Origin: Thermoplasmata archaeon
GTDB taxonomy: Archaea > Thermoplasmatota > Thermoplasmata > UBA10834
Direction: 5' to 3'
Length of the DNA: 7,540 bases
Assembly: GCA_013331315.1 (NCBI GenBank)
Contig: DUGQ01000004.1
Coordinates: 2,840 to 10,379 of the forward strand
Each line of letters begins with the position of its first letter. The first letter of the stretch is position 1. The notes beneath the pieces were generated by a model. It saw only the letters and a list, made by a program, of their open reading frames with translations, was not told the origin of the DNA and did no database searches. Made by a program: the position numbers and the translations under genes. Shown in pieces: positions 1-4,826 of the stretch.

Positions 1-713
1 TTGGGAGGCAGCACCACCGGCTCCTCTATCGCGTCCGCATACCCGGAGATGTCGTGCATGAGCGTGCTGACATAGGAGCTCGTCTCGGCGCTGATGGTCT
101 GGACGATCTTTACGACGCTCCGTTCGATGACCTTCATCGCCTCGGACATCGGTAGGTCCCTCGCCACGTCCATCTTGGCCAGCAGGTTGTTGTCCAGGAC
201 GATGGTGAAGTCCGCTTCGTCCTTGAGCCTGTCCACCCCGGCCGAGGCGATCCTCATCTTCTCCTTGCCCTCGACCTCGAACGGTATGATCGGTATGGCG
301 AACGTGAGCGCGTTCATGTCCTTCGCGACGCCCGTGACCACTGGCGCCACCCCGGTGCCCGTGCCGCCGCCCATCCCGGCGACGACGAAGACGATGTCGT
401 AGTTCCTGAGCGCCTCCCTGAGCACCTGTCGCGCCTTCTCCGCACAGTGCTCGCCTATCTCGGGGAAGCCGCTCGCGTCCTTGCCGAACGTAACGTCCTT
501 GCCTATGAGCACGCGCTTGTGCGCGTCCGTTTTGCGAAGGTGTTCCTCGTCCGTGTTGACCGCGATAGTCTCCAGCCTGTTCGAACCCCAGTAGATGCCG
601 TGAACGATGTTCGAACCCGCGCCGCCGCACCCGACGACCGCGATGGCTGGCTCTCCCAGGGTTGCCCCGAGCGCACTGATCAGATCTCCAATCTTGCTCC
701 CTTCCTCTGTCAT
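1..713 (-). CDS. ftsZ: FtsZ-family cell-division GTPase (3' end cut by window edge)
   Basis: Tubulin/FtsZ-family protein; FtsZ polymerises with GTP at the division site on the inner membrane face. The visible 237 residues carry the nucleotide-binding loops in order: GCGGAGSN at 28-35, NTD at 53-55, the tubulin signature GGGTGTG at 115-121, the PFEVEG region at 144-149 and LDNN at 173-176. The helix after LDNN aligns with H7 of FtsZ. The expected T7 catalytic loop (consensus NLDFAD) is not seen; ISGYAD at 222-227 may be a degenerate version, and the frame then leaves the window. It lies directly downstream of an RHH gene, as ftsZ2 does behind cdrS in haloarchaea. Start: ATG at 713 has GGAGG ten bases upstream. 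An in-frame ATG at 809, three bases after the RHH stop, would add 32 low-complexity residues with more A/T-ending codons, so I prefer 713. Family assignment is secure; canonical activity is not. Confidence 0.9.
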   Translation of the reverse strand, partial: MTEEGSKIGDLISALGATLGEPAIAVVGCGGAGSNIVHGIYWGSNRLETIAVNTDEEHLRKTDAHKRVLIGKDVTFGKDASGFPEIGEHCAEKARQVLREALRNYDIVFVVAGMGGGTGTGVAPVVTGVAKDMNALTFAIPIIPFEVEGKEKMRIASAGVDRLKDEADFTIVLDNNLLAKMDVARDLPMSEAMKVIERSVVKIVQTISAETSSYVSTLMHDISGYADAIEEPVVLPP

Positions 714-723
714 CTCCTGCTGG

Positions 724-728
724 CCTCC
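724..728 (-). promoter_or_regulatory. Ribosome binding site deciding the ftsZ start
   Basis: GGAGG on the minus strand, ten bases before the ATG at 713, matches the archaeal anti-Shine-Dalgarno sequence. A further AGGAG directly touches the ATG. The competing ATG at 809 has only a short AGG nearby, so this site favours the 713 start. Confidence 0.45.
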
Positions 729-752
729 GTCTACCAAGCGCCCGGCATCGAG

Positions 753-774
753 AGAGTCTCCCGTGGGAGAGTCT
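753..774. repeat. Imperfect hairpin between the RHH gene and the ftsZ start
   Basis: On the plus strand TCTCCC (757-762) and GGGAGA (765-770) are perfect inverted repeats around GT; the stem extends to 753-774 with one G/G mismatch. In the minus-strand message it would fold just ahead of the preferred ftsZ start. It reflects a doubled GGAGACTCTC unit. It could tune ftsZ translation or be chance; no T tract follows, so it is not an evident terminator. Confidence 0.4.
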
Positions 775-812
775 CCGGCCGGACAACGCGCCTCAAAGCG
801 GTGCCTCATATC

Positions 813-1196
813 CTATGCCTTGGGGACGACCTTCATCGCGCTTCTCTGCTGGACCGCGTCCTTCTTCACGGACTCCACGTGCTCCTCGTGGAGGAACTGG
901 TGCCTTGCGCAGTCCGAGAGGGCCTCGGACACAGAGTTGTATATGCCCTCGTCTACAAGATGCGCGATCGTGTCGAACACGAGCGGCGGCAGGTGGACCA
1001 CCACCTCGTTCGGTTTTCTCGACGTCCCCTCTTCGCCGCCCGATACCTTGGCCTCGATGTACGCCGAGACCGCGGCTCGGGCGAGCTGTGATCTGTTGGA
1101 GAACTCCCTGCTGCCAGCCACGAACTCGTCCATCAGCTTCAGGATCTCCGAGTCGAGGCGAAGGGTTATCCTCTCGTTCTCCAACGTCTCAGACAT
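813..1196 (-). CDS. Tandem ribbon-helix-helix transcription regulator upstream of ftsZ
   Basis: A 127-residue DNA-binding protein with two RHH (MetJ/Arc, CopG-like) units. Unit 1: strand RITLRLD at 9-15, helices about 15-29 and 34-50. Unit 2: strand NEVVVHLP at 63-70, helices about 71-83 and 88-102. A polar linker (51-62) joins them and the tail is basic. RHH proteins dimerise and insert the paired strand into the major groove; two units in one chain could make a pseudo-dimer or read tandem half sites. It is cotranscribed ahead of ftsZ, the arrangement of haloarchaeal CdrS, a short single-RHH regulator of ftsZ2; the two-unit form differs from CdrS. Start: ATG at 1196 lies about 30 bases after the transcript start predicted from the TATA box at 1252-1259. 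The in-frame ATG at 1268 lies upstream of that TATA box and is rejected. Autoregulation is likely but inferred. Confidence 0.85.
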   Translation of the reverse strand: MSETLENERITLRLDSEILKLMDEFVAGSREFSNRSQLARAAVSAYIEAKVSGGEEGTSRKPNEVVVHLPPLVFDTIAHLVDEGIYNSVSEALSDCARHQFLHEEHVESVKKDAVQQRSAMKVVPKA

Positions 1197-1237
1197 GTGT
1201 GCATCCCATCCCGGCTTATCCGACGCGAGATGATGAT

Positions 1238-1283
1238 ATGTCATACATTTGTATATATAGCTATGCAAAATGTCACATTTTGT
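1238..1283. promoter_or_regulatory. Operator-like repeats flanking the RHH-ftsZ TATA box
   Basis: Two related elements bracket the TATA box: ATGTCATACATTTGT at 1238-1252 and ATGTCACATTTTGT at 1270-1283. The second includes a perfect inverted repeat with 8-base arms and a one-base centre, CAAAATGTCACATTTTG (1266-1282). The TCA cores are 32 bases apart, about three helical turns, so they would lie on the same face. A weaker third copy, GGTCATATTG, lies at 1291-1300. Short repeats overlapping the TATA/BRE region are typical targets of RHH autorepressors. Binding is an inference. Confidence 0.5.
1252..1259 (-). promoter_or_regulatory. TATA box of the RHH-ftsZ operon
   Basis: TATATATA, read CTATATATAC on the minus strand, is a strong archaeal TATA box. 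A transcript start about 26 bases downstream falls near 1228-1230, giving a leader of roughly 30 bases before the ATG at 1196. It is the only clear promoter for this operon in the window. Confidence 0.7.
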
Positions 1284-1379
1284 CCTAACAGGTCATATTG
1301 CGCAACGCGGATTACTGGCTCGGCTTAACGCCGTGTTGTCAGGGGGCTTTCTGCGCGTGAAGTGAGACGGACGGCAACG

Positions 1380-1387
1380 CTTATAGA
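1380..1387 (+). promoter_or_regulatory. Probable TATA box for the small membrane protein gene
   Basis: CTTATAGA resembles an archaeal TATA box. The predicted start of transcription near 1410 leaves a leader of about 24 bases before the GTG at 1434. The match is moderate. Confidence 0.4.
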
Positions 1388-1433
1388 GGGTATCTGCAAT
1401 CGGCGCTCTATCCTTTCGACAAACGGGAGCTGT

Positions 1434-1748
1434 GTGAGTCAAGTGCAGGACGAAGAAGCGGACCAACGTTCGCTCAGGATGAGCAGGAGACGTATCCTTC
1501 TCTCGCTCGCGGTGACGATCGGCATAGCCCTCTTCGTCGTAGGATTCGTTATGACGCTCATGTCGCTGTCGGATGACTCCTCCGCGAGGGCTGAGTCCGT
1601 CGACCACCTCGACTCGACGGAGGCATACACCGGGCCCGGTCACGCCGCCACGCTCGTTATAGGGCTGGTATTGAGCATGACGGGGGTCGTCCTCGCCACT
1701 GCCGTGCCGGCGGCGTTCTTCATCCAGTCGTCGAAGCACAGGCTCTGA
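1434..1748 (+). CDS. Small two-helix membrane protein, unknown function
   Basis: I do not recognise a family. The 104-residue product has a charged N-terminus (1-20) ending in SRRR, a hydrophobic helix at about 21-43, a polar acidic loop (44-70, DSTEAYTGPGH), a second helix at about 71-97 and a short basic tail SSKHRL. Basic residues before helix 1 and after helix 2 predict both ends in the cytoplasm and the acidic loop outside. Start: GTG at 1434 has GGGAG four bases upstream and lies after the transcript start predicted from the TATA-like site at 1380. A longer GTG start at 1362 would lie upstream of that site; ATG at 1479 is a shorter alternative. Third-position G/C is high in the hydrophobic part, supporting real coding. 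It may be lineage-specific. Function cannot be inferred from its neighbours. Confidence 0.6.
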   Translation: MSQVQDEEADQRSLRMSRRRILLSLAVTIGIALFVVGFVMTLMSLSDDSSARAESVDHLDSTEAYTGPGHAATLVIGLVLSMTGVVLATAVPAAFFIQSSKHRL

Positions 1749-1776
1749 CGCGCCCCGAGCCCGCGCGTCCCACATT

Positions 1777-1785
1777 CTTTTTATG
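1777..1785 (+). promoter_or_regulatory. Probable leuS TATA box
   Basis: CTTTTTATG stands out as an A/T stretch in a GC-rich gap. Centred near 1781, it predicts transcription starting around 1803-1808, which fits a leaderless message at ATG 1802 or a short leader to ATG 1823. The T run could also help terminate the upstream gene, which ends at 1748. Confidence 0.5.
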
Positions 1786-1801
1786 CGGAATGCTCATTCC
1801 G
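1786..1801. promoter_or_regulatory. 7-2-7 palindrome between leuS TATA box and start
   Basis: CGGAATGCTCATTCCG is a perfect inverted repeat with 7-base arms around CT. It begins one base after the TATA element and ends directly before ATG 1802. A protein bound here would block the initiation complex, so a repressor operator is plausible. The ATG at 1790 lies inside it. No binding protein can be named. Confidence 0.4.
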
Positions 1802-4702
1802 ATGTCTAGCTGGCTGAGACCGATGGTTCTGGATTTCTCCTCGATGGAAGCAAGGTGGCAGAAGGCCTGGTACGAGGCCCGCGTGAACGAGTCCGAGCCA
1901 GACCCTGGCAGGAAGAAGTTCTTCATGATCTTCGCGTACCCTGGCGTGACCGGGTATCTGCACGTCGGGCACATGCGAGGCTACACCGTATCAGACGCCA
2001 TAGTCCGCTACAAGCGAATGACCGGCCACAACGTGCTCTTCCCCGTCGGCACCCACGCCACGGGCAACGGAGCCATAAGCTTCGCGAGGAGGGTGGAGCG
2101 TGGAGACCCCGTGACGGTGGACATCCTCAGGTCGAACGGCTGCTCCGACGAGACCGTCTCACTCCTCAAGGACCCGATAGAGGTCGTGAAGTTCTTCAAC
2201 GAAGTCTATCTCAACGACTACTGGAAACGGTTCGGGTTCATGTCCGACTGGAGACGGTTCACGAGCACGATCCGCCCGGACTACGCCCGGTTCATCGAAT
2301 GGCAGATGCTGAAGCTCAAGGCCGAGGGCCTGCTGATCCAGAAACCGTACTACGCTCCCGCCTGCGTGGAGCACGGGCCCGTCGCGATCGAGGCGTCGGA
2401 GACGGACATCTCCAAGGGCGGAAGCGCCGAGGTGCTCGAGTACGTCCTGCTCAAGTTCGACCTCGAGGACGGCAGGAAGCTCGTGGCCGCCACCCTGAGG
2501 CCGGAGACCGTGTTCGGCCTGACCAACTTCTGGGTGAACCCGGAGGTCGAGTATGTCGACGCGAAGGTCGGGGACGAGACCTGGGTCGTCTCACGCCCCG
2601 CGGCCGACAAGCTAGCCCTACAGCACGACTCGGTGGAGGTCATCGGGTCGGCGGACGGCGCCTCGCTCATGGGCAAGCAGTGCAGGGCGCCCTACACCGA
2701 CAAGATGATATCCATATTCCCATCGCTGCTCTGCGACCCCGAGGTCGGGACAGGACTCGTGATGAGCGTCCCCTCCGACGCCCCCGTGGACTGGATAGGC
2801 CTCGTGGAGCTGAGGAGGGACAAGGAGACGATCGCGAAGTACGGCATCACGGAGGAGATGATCGACGGGGCGGCGCCCATCGCGATCATCGACACGCCTG
2901 GGTACGGCCCTCTGCCGGCCGTCGAGGTCACTGATAAGATGGGCATCGACTCCTTGGAAGATGCCCGGCTCGAGGACGCGACGAAGGAGGTCTACAAGTC
3001 CGGGTTCCACAAGGGCGTGATGAACGACGCGTGCGGGGAGTTCGCGGGCCGGCCCGTGGAGCGGGCCAAGGACGCCATCCGCGAGCAGATGCTGGAGCGC
3101 GGCCTCGCTGCGATGTTCTACGACCTCTCGGAGGAGGTCCTGTGCCGCTGCGGCCAGAAGGTCCTCGTCAAGAAGATACCCGACCAATGGTTCATCGACT
3201 ACGCGAACCCCGCGCTCAAGGAGCGCTCGAAGGAGCACGCGCTCACCATGAACATCTTCCCCGGGGAGTACTACGACAACATCCAGAACGTGCTCGAGTG
3301 GTACAGGGAGCGGGCGTGCGTCCGCCTGGGCAATTGGCTCGGGACGAGGTTCCCGCTCGACAAGCGCTGGATAGTGGAGGCCATCGCGGACAGCACTCTC
3401 TACCCCGTCTACTACGTCCTATCCAGGTACGTCAACGACGGGAGGGTCGACGCCGAGAGCATGACCGAGGAGTTCTTCGATTTCGTGCTTCTCGGGAGGG
3501 GCGACCCGGCAGAGGTGGAGGAGTCCACTGGGGTCGACAGGTCGATCCTGGAGCAGATGAGCTCCGAGTTCGACTACTGGTATCCGCTCGACATCAACCT
3601 CGGCGGTAAGGAGCACATGACCGTCCACTTCCCCGTCTTCCTCATGAACCATGTGGGCCTCCTGCGACCCCAGCACTGGCCGGGCGGCATCATCGTCAAC
3701 TGGTACATCACGGCGACCGGCGGGAAGATATCGCAGTCGAAGGGTGGCGCCCAGCCCATACCCGACGCGGCCGAGCGATTCGGGGTGGACGCCATGAGGC
3801 TGTTCTACGCGCACATCGCGTCACTCTACGTCGACGTCGCCTGGGAGGACGAGAAGGCCGAGTCCTACAGGGACCGGCTCGAGCGGATATGGTCCTTCGT
3901 GGGCGAGCTGACGGCGCTGCCTGACGGCGGGCCGTCCGAGGTCGACGCGTGGCTGGCCGCGCGGATGCAGTCCCGGCTCGTCAAGCTGCACGGTCACATG
4001 AGCCAGTACGACCTGAGGTCGTACGCGAACGACGTGTTCTTCGAGATGGCGCAGGACCTCCGATGGTACCTGAAGCGAGGGGGCAGGTCGTCCAGCTCGA
4101 TTATCGAAGCTCTCAAGATATGGGTACCCCTGATGTCCCCGGTGGCCCCGCATCTCGCCGAGGAGCTGTGGGAGCGATTGGGGATGGGGCCCTTCATCTG
4201 CGACGTCCAGCTGCCCGAGCCAGAGCTGTCGGAGACCGCGAGGACGGAGGAGGCCAAGGAGATGCTGATCTCGTCGCTGGCGGACGACGTCTCCGAGATA
4301 CTGAAGGTGACCTCCCTCCAGCCAGAGCGGATAGTGCTCATGGTGGCCCCCGCGTGGAAGCATAGGATGTTGGAGGCGGCCATGGCGTCCTCCGAGAGGA
4401 CGGTGGACATCGGCTCCCTCATAAAGGAGACGATGGCCTCAGCCCCTCAGGAGGCGAGGAAGGAGATCCCTGCGTTCGCCAAGGAGGTCGCCAACGAGGT
4501 CTCCAGGATGCCTGAGTCGGAGAGGAAGAGCCCCCGCCTTGCAGTGGACGAGCTGGGGGCGCTCGAGCGGGCCGGCCAGTTCTTCTCGGGCCAGTTCGGA
4601 TGCGAGGTGCTCGTGTTCTCAGCTGACGACCCGTCGAGGGTCGACCCCAAGGGGCGCGCCAGGCACGCCAGGCCCGGAAGGCCCGCGGTATATGTCGAGT
4701 AA
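1802..4702 (+). CDS. leuS: Leucyl-tRNA synthetase, archaeal type
   Basis: Cytoplasmic class I synthetase that charges tRNA-Leu with leucine using ATP. The 966-residue length suits archaeal LeuRS. Visible parts (numbered from ATG 1802): HIGH motif as HVGH at 54-57; CP1 editing domain with TLRPETVFG from 231 and GTGLVMSVP from 317, including the editing-site Asp at 330 (APVDW); CRCG at 448-451 before the catalytic core resumes; KMSKS signature as KISQS at 642-646 followed by KGG; an anticodon-binding helical domain after about 680; and the archaeal C-terminal domain ending in GRPAVYVE. The Gln at 645 replaces the usual second Lys of KMSKS. In-frame ATGs occur at 1790, 1802 and 1823. The TATA box at 1777-1785 makes 1790 unlikely; the family's usual N-terminus (here from MVLDFSS) would also fit 1823. 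It stands alone, with promoter-like sites both before it and after it. Confidence 0.97.
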   Translation: MSSWLRPMVLDFSSMEARWQKAWYEARVNESEPDPGRKKFFMIFAYPGVTGYLHVGHMRGYTVSDAIVRYKRMTGHNVLFPVGTHATGNGAISFARRVERGDPVTVDILRSNGCSDETVSLLKDPIEVVKFFNEVYLNDYWKRFGFMSDWRRFTSTIRPDYARFIEWQMLKLKAEGLLIQKPYYAPACVEHGPVAIEASETDISKGGSAEVLEYVLLKFDLEDGRKLVAATLRPETVFGLTNFWVNPEVEYVDAKVGDETWVVSRPAADKLALQHDSVEVIGSADGASLMGKQCRAPYTDKMISIFPSLLCDPEVGTGLVMSVPSDAPVDWIGLVELRRDKETIAKYGITEEMIDGAAPIAIIDTPGYGPLPAVEVTDKMGIDSLEDARLEDATKEVYKSGFHKGVMNDACGEFAGRPVERAKDAIREQMLERGLAAMFYDLSEEVLCRCGQKVLVKKIPDQWFIDYANPALKERSKEHALTMNIFPGEYYDNIQNVLEWYRERACVRLGNWLGTRFPLDKRWIVEAIADSTLYPVYYVLSRYVNDGRVDAESMTEEFFDFVLLGRGDPAEVEESTGVDRSILEQMSSEFDYWYPLDINLGGKEHMTVHFPVFLMNHVGLLRPQHWPGGIIVNWYITATGGKISQSKGGAQPIPDAAERFGVDAMRLFYAHIASLYVDVAWEDEKAESYRDRLERIWSFVGELTALPDGGPSEVDAWLAARMQSRLVKLHGHMSQYDLRSYANDVFFEMAQDLRWYLKRGGRSSSSIIEALKIWVPLMSPVAPHLAEELWERLGMGPFICDVQLPEPELSETARTEEAKEMLISSLADDVSEILKVTSLQPERIVLMVAPAWKHRMLEAAMASSERTVDIGSLIKETMASAPQEARKEIPAFAKEVANEVSRMPESERKSPRLAVDELGALERAGQFFSGQFGCEVLVFSADDPSRVDPKGRARHARPGRPAVYVE

Positions 4703-4782
4703 CCCGTTGCCCGACGTCAGGGGGTCGGAGAAGGGTCTTGACGGCGGATGCTGTCTCAGAAGTGATAACGAGAGAGGAAAGC

Positions 4783-4789
4783 ATTAAAA
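4783..4789 (+). promoter_or_regulatory. Possible TATA box for the DUF835 membrane protein gene
   Basis: ATTAAAA, centred near 4786 in the 124-base gap after leuS, predicts transcription from about 4812, leaving a 15-base leader to ATG 4827. A second A/T patch (AATATC, 4802-4807) is too near the start codon. GGTAGG at 4817-4822 is a weak ribosome binding site. The gap also holds a short CCGAC/GTCGG inverted repeat (4711-4728) with no T tract. Confidence 0.4.
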
Positions 4790-4826
4790 CCAGGCTTCGG
4801 AAATATCTTGACCACTGGTAGGCATA

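Noticed and set aside
813..815. TAG read as pyrrolysine, giving an RHH-FtsZ fusion
   Set aside because: TAG also ends the DUF835 gene and ubiX in this window, so it behaves as an ordinary stop; no pyrrolysine genes are visible.
94..1091. Several plus-strand frames across ftsZ and the RHH gene
   Set aside because: They are antisense to conserved FtsZ motifs and RHH domains and show no recognisable domains.
1197..1268. A 24-residue N-terminal extension of the RHH protein from ATG 1268
   Set aside because: It would start upstream of the strong minus-strand TATA box at 1252-1259, so the message would not contain it; the RHH fold also begins only after the ATG at 1196.
1298..1305. TTGCGCAA 8-base palindrome in the RHH/small-protein gap
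   Set aside because: An 8-base palindrome is easily found by chance, it is not repeated nearby and it has no fixed relation to either TATA box.
1362..1433. Longer GTG start for the small membrane protein
   Set aside because: It lies upstream of the TATA-like site at 1380-1387 and lacks a ribosome binding site; GTG 1434 has GGGAG at a usable distance.
4703..4826. Possible terminator after leuS (CCGAC/GTCGG at 4711-4728)
   Set aside because: The stem is only five pairs and no T tract follows, so termination there is unsupported.
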